Positions 8,608 through 17,300 of a DNA stretch of 64,000 bases are shown in pieces. Within the stretch, counting starts at the first letter, position 1, and the number at the start of each line of letters is the position of its first letter. Origin of the DNA: Burkholderiales bacterium (GTDB taxonomy: Bacteria > Pseudomonadota > Gammaproteobacteria > Burkholderiales > WYBJ01); assembly GCA_022841915.1 (NCBI GenBank), contig JALHQN010000004.1, positions 216,979 to 280,978 of the forward strand. Reading direction: 5' to 3'. The position numbers and the translations under genes are program-made. The notes beneath the pieces were generated by a model that ran no database searches, was not told where the DNA came from, and saw only the letters and a program-made list of their open reading frames with translations.

Positions 8608-9834
8608 ATGCCGATGAAATACGCCGCATATCAAACGCACGCAGATTGGATGCACCCACTTCATACGGTGGCAGGTGCGGCCGCGACTATTCTCAATCGC
8701 GCGCCTCAGTTGGGCCACCAGTGGACACCGTTGCGCAGGATGGCGGCAAGCTGCGCGGTGATCGACCTTGCGCGGCTTTCGCATCAACGACCGGAATTCG
8801 GCATCGAGCAGGTGGTATCCGGCGGCAGGCAGTTGCGGGTGCGCGAGGAGGTCGTGCAACGCACCCCGTTCGGCACCCTGCTGCGATTTCGCAAGCTCCG
8901 CGCGCCGGCGGGCCAGCCGCGGGTGCTGATGGTCGCGCCCATGTCGGGCCATTTCGCGACGCTTCTGCGCGAGACTGTGCGCACGATGCTGCCCGAGCAC
9001 GACGTCTACATCACCGACTGGCACAATGCCCGCGAGGTGCCTCTTGCAGCCGGGCGCTTCGGATTCGACGAGTATGTCGAACACCTCATGGTGTTCCTCG
9101 AGACCCTCGGCCCCGGGGCCCATCTCATGGCGATCTGCCAGCCCTGCGTGGCGGCGCTCGCCGCCGTCGCCTTGATGGCAGAGGACAAGCATCCGGCGAC
9201 GCCTCGCAGCCTGACGCTGATGGCCGGGCCGATCGACTGCCGCATCAGCCCCACCAAGGTGAACGATCTGGCCAACGAGCGCTCGATCGAGTGGTTCGAG
9301 CATCACCTGATCGACACCGTGCCCATGCGCTATCCGGGCGCATGGCGCCGCGTCTATCCCGGATTCGTTCAGTTGGCCGCCTTCATGAACATGAACATGG
9401 AGCGGCACATCCGTGCCCTGAGCCAGTATTACCTGCAGGTGGCTGAAGGGGACGACGAAAAAGCGCGAGCCACGCGCAGCTTCTATCGGGAATACTTCGC
9501 GGTTGCCGATCTGCCGGCGGAGTTCTACCTGGAGACGGTGCAAAAGGTCTTTCAGGACTACGAACTGCCCCTGGGCAAGCTCAAGTATCGCGGGCGCACC
9601 GTCGATCCGCGCGCCATCAAGCGCACGGCCTTGATCACGGTCGAGGGCGAAAAGGACGACATCTGTTCGCTCGGGCAGACGCTCGCCGCGCAGGATCTGT
9701 GCAGCAATCTTCGCCCCTACCTGCGCACGCACTACGTTCAGGCCGGCGTGGGCCACTACGGCGTTTTCAGCGGCCGGCGCTGGGAGAACAACATCTATCC
9801 GATCGTGCGAGACGTCATTCATGCCGCGCAGTAG
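8608..9834 (+). CDS. phaZ: Intracellular polyhydroxyalkanoate (PHB) depolymerase
   Basis: A roughly 408-residue alpha/beta-hydrolase that degrades stored polyhydroxybutyrate in the cytoplasm. Its nucleophile elbow is AICQPCVAAL with cysteine (about residue 177) where most hydrolases have serine; this matches what is known for the Ralstonia eutropha-type intracellular depolymerases. The region around ALITVEGEKDDI carries the acid residue and VGHYGVFSGRRW the catalytic histidine. There is no signal peptide, consistent with intracellular action. ATGs at 8608 and 8614 are both possible; neither has a strong Shine-Dalgarno. It converges on the 3-hydroxybutyrate dehydrogenase gene, the next step of PHB mobilisation, with a 21-base gap. 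Confidence 0.9.
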   Translation: MPMKYAAYQTHADWMHPLHTVAGAAATILNRAPQLGHQWTPLRRMAASCAVIDLARLSHQRPEFGIEQVVSGGRQLRVREEVVQRTPFGTLLRFRKLRAPAGQPRVLMVAPMSGHFATLLRETVRTMLPEHDVYITDWHNAREVPLAAGRFGFDEYVEHLMVFLETLGPGAHLMAICQPCVAALAAVALMAEDKHPATPRSLTLMAGPIDCRISPTKVNDLANERSIEWFEHHLIDTVPMRYPGAWRRVYPGFVQLAAFMNMNMERHIRALSQYYLQVAEGDDEKARATRSFYREYFAVADLPAEFYLETVQKVFQDYELPLGKLKYRGRTVDPRAIKRTALITVEGEKDDICSLGQTLAAQDLCSNLRPYLRTHYVQAGVGHYGVFSGRRWENNIYPIVRDVIHAAQ

Positions 9835-9855
9835 CGTCGACGCGGCGTTCGTTCC

Positions 9856-10638
9856 CTACTGGGCCGTCCAACCGCCGTCGATGGGCAAGAGCGCGCCGGT
9901 GATCGAGGCGGCCATATCGCTCGTGAGGTAGCAGGCCAGGGCGGCCACTTCGGCGATCGTCACGAAGCGTCGGGTCGGTTGCGCGGCCAGCAACACGTTC
10001 TTCACGACCTCCTCCTCGGTGATGCCGCGGGCCTTGGCGGTGTCCGGGATCTGCCGTTCCACCAGAGGTGTGAAGACGTAACCCGGACAGATGGCGTTGA
10101 CCGTGATGCCGTGCTCGGCGGTTTCCAGCGCCACGGCCTTGGTGAGGCCGGCGATGCCGTGCTTGGCTGCGACATAGGCCGATTTGTAGGGCGAGGCCAC
10201 CAAGGCATGTGCCGAAGCGATGTTGACGATGCGGCCCCAGCGCTTGGTCTTCATCCCCGGCAGTGCGGCCCGGATCGTGTGAAACGACGACACCAGATTG
10301 ATCGCGATGATGGCGTGCCACTTCTCCACCGGGAATTCCTCGATCGGCGCCACGTGCTGGATGCCGGCGTTGTTGACCAGGATGTCGATCGAGCCGAAGG
10401 CTTCGAGCGCGGTTCGCATCAGGGCGGCGATCGCCTCCGGATCGCTCATGTCCGCCGGGTGATAGTGCACGGTCACGCCGTGGTCGCGCGCGAGCCGGGA
10501 GCGCAGCGCCTCGATTTCGTCCGGGTCGCCGAAGCCGTTGAGCATCAGATGCGCGCCTTGCTTCGCCAGCGCTTCGGCGATGCCCAGGCCGATGCCGCTG
10601 GTCGAACCGGTCACGAGGGCTGTTTTTCCGCGCAGCAT
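9856..10638 (-). CDS. bdhA: 3-hydroxybutyrate dehydrogenase (short-chain dehydrogenase/reductase)
   Basis: A 260-residue NAD-dependent SDR enzyme that oxidises D-3-hydroxybutyrate to acetoacetate. It has the TGSTSGIGLGIA nucleotide-binding turn (10-21), the NNAG motif (89-92), catalytic Ser142, Tyr155 and Lys159 (YVAAK), and the C-terminal SITGALLPIDGGWTAQ typical of HBDH. The ORF extends to 10713, but the ATG at 10638 (MLRGKTALVTG) is the natural SDR start. Lying tail to tail with phaZ it completes a PHB breakdown module: polymer to 3-hydroxybutyrate to acetoacetate. Confidence 0.92.
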   Translation of the reverse strand: MLRGKTALVTGSTSGIGLGIAEALAKQGAHLMLNGFGDPDEIEALRSRLARDHGVTVHYHPADMSDPEAIAALMRTALEAFGSIDILVNNAGIQHVAPIEEFPVEKWHAIIAINLVSSFHTIRAALPGMKTKRWGRIVNIASAHALVASPYKSAYVAAKHGIAGLTKAVALETAEHGITVNAICPGYVFTPLVERQIPDTAKARGITEEEVVKNVLLAAQPTRRFVTIAEVAALACYLTSDMAASITGALLPIDGGWTAQ

Positions 10639-10883
10639 GGGCGAGCTCCAAGGGTTCGGGAACGAGGCCGGTATGGTGCCACAGTCGGCTTTCGGGACGC
10701 ACGCATGCACCATGCGAGGGAATCGAGACCGAGCGGCGCACCAGAGGGATGCGCGCCGGCGGGGTGGCGCCGTCTTCGCCTCGCGGTTCGACGCCGCAAC
10801 CGGCCGAGGCAGCGCGACCCCGGGCGCAGGATCGGCACGGACGGGCGCTGCGATCCTGACGCAAGGTCTTCCGGCCCAGCGCT

Positions 10884-11837
10884 TCAGTCGATCTTGGCGC
10901 CCGAATCCTTGACGGCCTTGGCCCAGCGCACGAGCTCGGATCGCATGTGCGCGGTGGCTTGGGCCGGTGTCCCGCCGGTGATCTCGACGCTTTGGGCCGC
11001 AAAGCGCTCGATGACTTCGGGTTGACGCAGGATCCCGGCGACCGAGGCATGAATGCGCTCGATCACGGGTTTCGGGGTGGCGGCAGGCACGGCGATCCCC
11101 CAGCCGGGCGAGGCATCGTAGCCGGGGCAGCAGGCTTCGGCCATCGTCGGCAGATCGGGCAGGGCGCGCGCGCGTGTGGGGCTCGATACCGCAAGCGCCC
11201 GCAGACGGCCCGCCTTGATGTGTCCACCCAGCGCGATCGGCGTTGCGAACGTGAGTTGGATCTGGCCTGCGAGCAGGTCGGCGATTGCCGGCCCACCACC
11301 TTTGTACGGCACGTGCACGAGATCGATGCCTGCCATCGACTTGAAGACCTCCGTGGCAAGGTGCGCGCCGCCGCCGATGCCGGAGGATCCGTAGCTGATC
11401 TGTCCCGGCTTGGCCTTGGCGGCAGCGATCAGCCCCTTCACCGAATCGACCGCGAGCCCAGGATGGACGGCGAGCAGGAAGGGGCCGAAGCCCACGCGCG
11501 TCACATAAGCGAAGTCGCGCATGACATCGTAGGGCAACTTTTTGTGCAGAGCGGGCGTGATGGCATGAGCCACGGACGTGAGCAGCATCGTATGGCCATC
11601 GGGCGGGCTGCGCGCGACGATTTCAGTGCCGATGATGGTGCCGCCGCCGCCGCGATTGTCGACGATGACCGGATGGGGCCAGGTTTCCGTCAGGCGCTGC
11701 GCGAGCATGCGCGCGACGGCATCGTTGATCGCGCCGGGCGCATAAGGCACCACGAAGCGGACCGGTCGCAGCGGAAAATCCTGCGCATGCGCGAAGCCGG
11801 CGATCAAGACCAACAGGCCGCAGAGTAACGCTTTCAT
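10884..11837 (-). CDS. Bug-family periplasmic solute-binding protein
   Basis: A 317-residue receptor. A short signal peptide (MKALLCGLLVLIAGFAHA) precedes FPLRPVRFVVPYAPG. The usual PGG is replaced by PGAIND, a variation in the first ligand loop, but DNRGGGGTIIGTEIVA and PPDGHTMLL are clear family segments. The start ATG has GGAGGAGG seven bases upstream. It precedes the 3-hydroxybutyrate dehydrogenase gene by about 245 bases on the same strand; co-transcription is possible but not shown. Ligand unknown. Confidence 0.9.
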   Translation of the reverse strand: MKALLCGLLVLIAGFAHAQDFPLRPVRFVVPYAPGAINDAVARMLAQRLTETWPHPVIVDNRGGGGTIIGTEIVARSPPDGHTMLLTSVAHAITPALHKKLPYDVMRDFAYVTRVGFGPFLLAVHPGLAVDSVKGLIAAAKAKPGQISYGSSGIGGGAHLATEVFKSMAGIDLVHVPYKGGGPAIADLLAGQIQLTFATPIALGGHIKAGRLRALAVSSPTRARALPDLPTMAEACCPGYDASPGWGIAVPAATPKPVIERIHASVAGILRQPEVIERFAAQSVEITGGTPAQATAHMRSELVRWAKAVKDSGAKID

Positions 11838-11952
11838 GGAATGCCTCCTCCCCTTGTTCTTGCGGCGCCATTCAGCGCAAGGCCTGCTCGATGCGCACGG
11901 TGGACTGAGTAGAACGAGCGGGCGTGCCGACGATCCTGCGTAGAGTACCGGA

Positions 11953-12438
11953 CTAGCGCTCGCGCCGATACCGCGTGGTCATGAACTGGTGCCAAGTGCC
12001 GTCCGGCAGTTGTATTTGCGAGCTCAGGCTGCGTTCGTCCGCGTCGCGGAACTCGACGATATCTTGATACTTGGCGAGCGTCCCGTCGCAGGCCATGCTG
12101 GGACCTTGCGCATCCAGTGTCAGGACACGACCACCCGGGTCGAGGCTGCCCTCGTAAACCCACAGATAAGTCATCATCGAGCCGACGAAAGTGCCGGTGA
12201 AGCGTTGCTTGTCGGGATCGTAGCCGAGCGTGATCAGCATGACGCTGGGGCTGCCGTCGGGCATGTGGCCGTGACTTTCGCATTGCACCCAAACCTCGCC
12301 GATCGCGCGCACGCTTTCCTCGACCGTCCAAGATTGTTCCGGCTGGCCGGGACCCATCGAGCAGCTGCCCTCGCCGCGCCATTCGCCGACCAGCTGCTGC
12401 AGCCAGGCGTGTTCCTGCGTTTTCTTCAGTGCCTGCAT
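11953..12438 (-). CDS. DUF1579 domain protein
   Basis: A 161-residue cytoplasmic protein of the DUF1579 family, recognised from its start (HAWLQQLVGEWRGEG) and the repeated beta-strand pattern of a lipocalin-like barrel (WTVEESVRAIGEVWV, VMLITLGYDPDKQRFTG, WVYEGSLDPGGRVLTL). No catalytic role is established for the family; ligand binding is the usual guess. The start was set at the ATG at 12438; the extension to 12486 shows no conserved features. It is not closely linked to its neighbours. Confidence 0.8.
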   Translation of the reverse strand: MQALKKTQEHAWLQQLVGEWRGEGSCSMGPGQPEQSWTVEESVRAIGEVWVQCESHGHMPDGSPSVMLITLGYDPDKQRFTGTFVGSMMTYLWVYEGSLDPGGRVLTLDAQGPSMACDGTLAKYQDIVEFRDADERSLSSQIQLPDGTWHQFMTTRYRRER

Positions 12439-12773
12439 CGTCGTTCTCCTTGGTGTTGGAAGGCACGGATCGAGCCGTGCCGACATGGGCTCGGGCGCCG
12501 AGCGCCGTGAGCGTGATGGCTAGTCGTGCGCTGGCGCTCGATTTCGACAAGCGTCCGGACGAAAGAAAGGCAAGTTCGTCGGGCAAGACGTCCCGGCAAC
12601 GGCCGCGCCCATACGGTGTCTGCACGGCGCGACTTCGTCGGCATGAGCGTATCCTTGGATTCGTAGCGAGGAGGGCGGGTCGACTGCGTGCGAGACGCTC
12701 AACCTGTCCAGTCCGATGTGCCGAGATCGCGTGCGTCATTGCGATTTCGTTGCGACGAGCTTCGGGCGGCTTT
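12439..12773. other. Divergent intergenic region
   Basis: These 335 bases separate the divergent DUF1579 and von Willebrand A genes. Long frames run through on both strands but lack conserved features and are treated as chance. No repeat, hairpin or convincing promoter was seen. Confidence 0.4.
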
Positions 12774-13838
12774 ATGCGATTCCTGTGGCAGGAAGCCCTT
12801 GGATTGTTGCTCGCTGTGCCGATGCTCGTCGGCGCATACATCCGTCTCGGGCGGCGCGCAGCCACCCGCCAGACCACACGCTACACCGATCTTCGGCTGA
12901 TCACCCAAGCGGCGGGCAGTACTTCACGCACCCGACGTCACGTTCCACCGCTGCTGTTCCTGCTGGGAATCGTCGCGTTGCTGCTGGCCGTTTCCCGACC
13001 GGCGGCGGTTTTCCTCGTGCCGGCGCATCACGGCACCGTCGTGCTGGTCATGGATGTATCGCTCAGCATGGCGGCGACGGACGTCGAGCCGACTCGCTTG
13101 GGGGCCGCGCAGGCGGCCGCGAGCCAGTTCGTGGAGAACGTCCCTGCGGGTGTTCGGGTCGGCGTGGTTGCATTCGGCGCCTATGCGGATGTGGTGCTGG
13201 CGCCCACCACGGATAAGGCTCGTATCGTCAGCGCCCTCGGGCGGCTCAAGATGCAGCCGTTCACGGCATTGGGCACCGGACTGCTTGCCGCGCTGCTGGT
13301 GATCCATCCGACGGCCGCCGTGGATCCGGGCTACGATCTCTTCAGCCGCGCGGACGATGTGCCCGAGTTCCAGTCGCGGTTCATGCGCGACCCGCCGCCG
13401 CGCCGCCCCAGAGTCGAGCGCAATCCGCATCGCCCGCCGGTCGATCCGTCGACGCTCATCATCCTCGTCAGCGACGGCAAGGGTACGCTCGGCGTGTCCG
13501 CGATCCAGGCTGCCAGGCTCATCGACGATCACGGGATACGGGTCTACACCATCGGTGTGGGGACGCCCTATGGCGGCATCGCGAGGATCGACGGCTACCC
13601 GCCGACGCATGCGGAATTCGAGGGCGAAACGCTGGCATCGATCGCAGACATCACGCGTGCGAAGTACTTTCAGGCCGACGATCGCGCGGCTGCGGCGGCG
13701 ATCTACGACGCGCTGGCCCGCAGTACGCTGCGAGAGCGCGCGGAGATCGAAGTCACGGTGGTTCTCGTTGCGCTGGCCGGGCTGCTGCTCGTGCTGGGGG
13801 GCGGGCTGTCGCTGGCCTGGCACGGCTATCTTGCCTAG
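12774..13838 (+). CDS. Membrane-anchored von Willebrand factor A domain protein (BatA-like)
   Basis: A 354-residue inner-membrane protein with the BatA/BatB layout: a short hydrophobic segment at 5-23, a second one near 58-82, a VWA domain facing the periplasm, and a C-terminal transmembrane helix (about 325-348). The metal-ion-dependent adhesion site is intact: DVSLS (Asp94, Ser96, Ser98), the following PTRL threonine and LVSDG later in the domain. Such proteins bind partners through a divalent metal. In Bat operons they sit with a MoxR ATPase and a DUF58 protein; neither is here. It is convergent with a paralog at 13914-14942. The start MRFLWQEALG was chosen because translation upstream has no membrane-protein character. 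Confidence 0.82.
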   Translation: MRFLWQEALGLLLAVPMLVGAYIRLGRRAATRQTTRYTDLRLITQAAGSTSRTRRHVPPLLFLLGIVALLLAVSRPAAVFLVPAHHGTVVLVMDVSLSMAATDVEPTRLGAAQAAASQFVENVPAGVRVGVVAFGAYADVVLAPTTDKARIVSALGRLKMQPFTALGTGLLAALLVIHPTAAVDPGYDLFSRADDVPEFQSRFMRDPPPRRPRVERNPHRPPVDPSTLIILVSDGKGTLGVSAIQAARLIDDHGIRVYTIGVGTPYGGIARIDGYPPTHAEFEGETLASIADITRAKYFQADDRAAAAAIYDALARSTLRERAEIEVTVVLVALAGLLLVLGGGLSLAWHGYLA

Positions 13839-13913
13839 GTGCCGAGTCGAAGTTTCGCTGAACGAAAGCGCCGAGTATCGACGCGATACGGTGGTGAAAA
13901 TCCTCGTCGGCGC

Positions 13914-14942
13914 TTACAGGATGCGTTTGGCCGCGAGCAGAGAAGCGCTTGCCCCCGCGACTGCGAGCAGCGCACTTGCAGCCGCGAAGAGGGCGGTGAT
14001 CTCGGTGTTCGTCGGCGGCTGCGGCCACTGCGGCCGGATCGAATCGACGATCCGTGGCCAGTCGACTGTCGAGGCGTGAAAGTACTGCCCGCCTGTGGCT
14101 GCGGCGATTTCCTCGAGCACGCCCTCGTCGAGTTGCACGCGCATGTTCCAGCCGTTGACCTGCATCGTACGTCCCTCGGTGCTGCCTACGCCCACCGTAT
14201 GGATGCGCACGCCCAAGGCGGCGGCGAGGCGTGCAGCGTCCCGGGGGGCGGGGCCGAGGGCGGATGCGCCGTCGGAGACGAGAACGATCACGGCGTCCGA
14301 ACGCGATCCGGCCAACGATCCGATCGGCTGCGACGACGCTCCACTACCGCCGCCGGCGCGCGCGGCAGTGTCGCCTGTCTCGCGAACCAGTGTGGCGATG
14401 TCCGCCTCGGGAAAGATCATGCCCAATGCTGTCGTGATGCCGCTGCCTATGGCCGTGCCGGGCCGAGCGGCCAGCCGATCGATCGCGGTGAAGAGGGCTT
14501 CGCGGTGGGTCGTGGGCTCTGCCTCCGCGATCACATTGCCTGCGAACGATACCAGACCGATCCGCAGTCGATCGGCGTATCGGGCGACGAAGTCCCGGGC
14601 CTGGGCTTGCGATTGCGCGAGCCGGGTGGGCGGCGCATCGTCGGCCTTCATGCTGATGGATACGTCCACCACGAGCACGGCCGTGCCTCGCACCGCGAAC
14701 AGCGTCGTCGACACGTGCGGGCGAGCCAGCGCGACGCTGAGCACCGTCAGGCTCGCGAGAAAGAGCAGCAGCGGGAGGTGCCGGGAGACGCCGAATGCGG
14801 CTGTCAGCCCGGTCGAGTGCGCATACATGGATGCGTGCCGATGCGCCGCGGCGCGCCGCTGCCGAATGCACGCCAGGTAGAAGTAAAGGAACAGCGGCAC
14901 CACCAGTGCAACCGCCATAGCCTCGGGCCACTGGAGCGTCAT
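13914..14942 (-). CDS. Membrane-anchored von Willebrand factor A domain protein, paralog
   Basis: A 342-residue protein with the same plan as its convergent neighbour: N-terminal hydrophobic segments near residues 7-25 and 56-74, a VWA domain with intact MIDAS (DVSIS, Asp93/Ser95/Ser97, then PTRL and VLVSDGASALG), and a C-terminal membrane helix. It differs by a Gly/Ser-rich insertion (about residues 168-190, RAGGGSGASSQPIGS) before the DGASALG strand. The long ORF runs upstream to 15725 antisense to a dehydrogenase; the ATG at 14942 (MTLQWPEAMAVALV) is the membrane-protein start. Its stop and that of the neighbour are 75 bases apart, so the pair was probably made by inverted duplication or rearrangement. 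Confidence 0.82.
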   Translation of the reverse strand: MTLQWPEAMAVALVVPLFLYFYLACIRQRRAAAHRHASMYAHSTGLTAAFGVSRHLPLLLFLASLTVLSVALARPHVSTTLFAVRGTAVLVVDVSISMKADDAPPTRLAQSQAQARDFVARYADRLRIGLVSFAGNVIAEAEPTTHREALFTAIDRLAARPGTAIGSGITTALGMIFPEADIATLVRETGDTAARAGGGSGASSQPIGSLAGSRSDAVIVLVSDGASALGPAPRDAARLAAALGVRIHTVGVGSTEGRTMQVNGWNMRVQLDEGVLEEIAAATGGQYFHASTVDWPRIVDSIRPQWPQPPTNTEITALFAAASALLAVAGASASLLAAKRIL

Positions 14943-15049
14943 GCGCTCACCCTGTGTTCCATTCGTCACGAAAGGCGTATCGGCGCCGCCCCGCGGCGGG
15001 ATCCGCTGCCAATGTGCATCACTGCTCGTGCCCGCACTTGGGGGCGAAC

Positions 15050-16009
15050 TCAGCGTCTGGCGAGTACCGTCGACGGCAGGGCTTCGCCGGCAAAGTGCGC
15101 GTTCAAGGTCGCGATGATCATCTCGGTCGCCGCGCTGCGCGATTCGGGCGATCGGCCGGCGATGTGCGGGGTCACCACCACGCTCTCGATCCGCAGCAGC
15201 TCCGGAGGTGGCGGCAGCGTGGGCTCGCCCTCGATGACATCCAGGCCCGCACCCGCGATCCGCTTGGCTTGCAGCGCCTCGATCAGGGCCGCGGTGTCGA
15301 CCACCGTGCCGCGCCCCACGTTGACGAGGTAGCCTTTGGGGCCGAGCGCCGTCAACACCTTCGCATCGACGAGGTGCCGGGTGGCGGGCCCCCCAGGCGC
15401 GCAGACGATCAGGAAATCGGCCCACGTGGCCAGCGCAACGAGATCGTCGAAGTATCGATAAGGCGAGCCGTCGACAGCGGACCGGTTGTGATACCCCACC
15501 TGCATATCGAAACCGCGCGAGGCCCGATAGGCGATTCGGCTGCCGATCTTGCCGAGCCCGAGGATGCCCAGGCGTTTGCCGAACACGGTCGGGATGTCGA
15601 GCCGCCATTGCTCCTGCCATCCGCCTTCGCGCACGAAGCGATCGGCCTGCAGCAGGTGTCGGGTCGCAGCCAGCAGCAGCATCATGGCCGAATCGGCGAC
15701 GGCAGCGGCGTTGGTGTCCGGGCAATTGGCGACTGCGATGCCGCGAGCCCTGGCCGCGTCCAGATCGACGGCCTCGTAGCCGGCGCCCGTCGCGCAGACG
15801 ATCTCGAGCTGCGGGAGCAGGGCCATCTCGGCATCGCTGATGCCGCCCCGGCCGTTGGTCAGCACGACCTTGATGCGATCGCCCGCCTCACGGCAGGCAT
15901 CCATCCGGCTCGGATACCGTTTGGCTTCGATGGCGGTATAGCCGCCGGCGGCGAGGCGCGCCACCCGCTCGGGACTGACGCCTGAAAGACACAACACGCC
16001 TATGGACAT
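15050..16009 (-). CDS. D-2-hydroxyacid dehydrogenase (NAD-dependent)
   Basis: A 319-residue member of the D-isomer-specific 2-hydroxyacid dehydrogenases, which interconvert 2-keto and D-2-hydroxy acids (glyoxylate, hydroxypyruvate and similar). The Rossmann turn LGILGLGKIGSRIA is near residue 150. The catalytic Arg lies in the VNVGRGTVVD stretch's neighbourhood, the Glu in DVIEGEPTLP and the His in VVTPHIAGRS. The start ATG has GAGGAGGG upstream. It follows the paralogous dehydrogenase gene on the same strand after 40 bases, so the two are probably co-transcribed. Confidence 0.88.
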   Translation of the reverse strand: MSIGVLCLSGVSPERVARLAAGGYTAIEAKRYPSRMDACREAGDRIKVVLTNGRGGISDAEMALLPQLEIVCATGAGYEAVDLDAARARGIAVANCPDTNAAAVADSAMMLLLAATRHLLQADRFVREGGWQEQWRLDIPTVFGKRLGILGLGKIGSRIAYRASRGFDMQVGYHNRSAVDGSPYRYFDDLVALATWADFLIVCAPGGPATRHLVDAKVLTALGPKGYLVNVGRGTVVDTAALIEALQAKRIAGAGLDVIEGEPTLPPPPELLRIESVVVTPHIAGRSPESRSAATEMIIATLNAHFAGEALPSTVLARR

Positions 16010-16049
16010 GAGCCCTCCTCGGGATCGATGAGCCGCCTCGGGGCGGCGC

Positions 16050-17030
16050 TTACCTGACGATGCTTTGCAGCTCCGGAATCACCCATTTGGGCCTGCGACC
16101 ATTCGACACGCGCACGATATTGTCGAAGCCGTTGCGGAAGCGATCGGTCCAGTTCTCCACCGTCGGGCCGGCCGAGTGCGGCGTGAGAATGATGTTGGGA
16201 AGGACAAAGAGCGGATTCTCCGGCTTGGGCGGCTCTTCGGTCATGACATCGAGCCCCGCCATGGCGATTCGGCCGGCCTTCAGCGCTTCGTGCAGGGCGA
16301 CCTCGTTGACGACCGGTCCGCGGCAGGTGTTGATCAGTATCGCGGTCGGCTTCATGAGCGCCAACTCGGCCGTTCCGATCAGATCGCGCGTGGTGTCGTC
16401 CAGCGGAACGTGCAAGCTCACGATATCGGAAGTGCGCAGAAGCTCGGTGAAGAGCACGAAACGCACACCCAGCGCGTCTTCCTCGTCCTCGGTCAGGCGG
16501 TCGATGTCGTAGTACTGGATATCGACATCGAACGCCGCAGCGCGCCGGGCAACCTTCTTGCCGATGTTGCCCAGTCCGACGATCCCCACCGTCTTGCCCC
16601 GCAGTTCGTGCACGGGAGCCTTGCCGGAGGGCCCCGTGCGCCACTGCCCCGCGCTGACGTCGGCATGCAGGCCAGTGAGCTTCTTCAGCGTTGCCAGCAT
16701 CAGCATCAGGGTGTGTTCCGCCACCGCGATGGCATTGGCGCCGCCGTTGTTGGCGATCGGAATCCCGGCTCGCTTGGCGGCGGCGACGTCGGCGCGGTCG
16801 TATCCCGCGCTCAACAGCTGCACCAGCCGCATCTTCTTGCCCGCCTCGAAGAACTTCGCGTCGATGCTGCGCGTCATGCCGAGGTAGTAGTCGGCCTCCG
16901 CGGCTGCGCGATAGTAGTCGGGTGTGCCGTTGTCATGAATCATGAGATCGAAGCCCGGCGGCTTGAGCGCCAATGCGATGTCGAGAATGGGCTTGGGGTG
17001 ATTCGGTGCGAACAGAATCTTGCTGGTCAT
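16050..17030 (-). CDS. D-2-hydroxyacid dehydrogenase (NAD-dependent), first gene of a pair
   Basis: A 326-residue D-2-hydroxyacid dehydrogenase with VGIVGLGNIGKKVA as nucleotide-binding turn, INTCRGPVVNE, the catalytic Glu in DVMTEEPPKPENP and the His in ILTPHSAGPT. INTCRGP replaces the more usual INxaRG, a mild variation. The frame extends to 17273, but the ATG at 17030 (MTSKILFAPNHPKPILD) starts the substrate domain properly. It precedes the paralog at 15050-16009 by 40 bases; the pair may handle related hydroxyacids or successive steps. Substrate not determinable. Confidence 0.88.
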   Translation of the reverse strand: MTSKILFAPNHPKPILDIALALKPPGFDLMIHDNGTPDYYRAAAEADYYLGMTRSIDAKFFEAGKKMRLVQLLSAGYDRADVAAAKRAGIPIANNGGANAIAVAEHTLMLMLATLKKLTGLHADVSAGQWRTGPSGKAPVHELRGKTVGIVGLGNIGKKVARRAAAFDVDIQYYDIDRLTEDEEDALGVRFVLFTELLRTSDIVSLHVPLDDTTRDLIGTAELALMKPTAILINTCRGPVVNEVALHEALKAGRIAMAGLDVMTEEPPKPENPLFVLPNIILTPHSAGPTVENWTDRFRNGFDNIVRVSNGRRPKWVIPELQSIVR

Positions 17031-17300
17031 GTCCGGTTCCTTGTGTTCGGGTTGTCGTGGGCGCTGTCGTCGTGTGTGCATCGGGGCGGCTGCGTTGCCG
17101 CCATCGAACCAGGCTCCTCCGAGGTGCCGGCCCCGCGCCTGCTGAGCTACGTCAGTGAACTTACGCTCAATCGCCGGGGTAGAGAAGCGTCTTGGTGCAT
17201 CCTGGAGCGAGACATTGGGTGGCGAGGTGGCGCGCGTTTCGCGGGAAATCGAGCGCAGACCTCGGCAACGCAAGCCTGACCGTGTGCGAAAAAACCGTCG

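Noticed and set aside
14943..15725. Upstream extension of the second VWA protein to 603 residues
   Set aside because: The extension is antisense-overlapped by the dehydrogenase frame on the same strand, is Arg-rich, and the natural membrane-protein start is at 14942.
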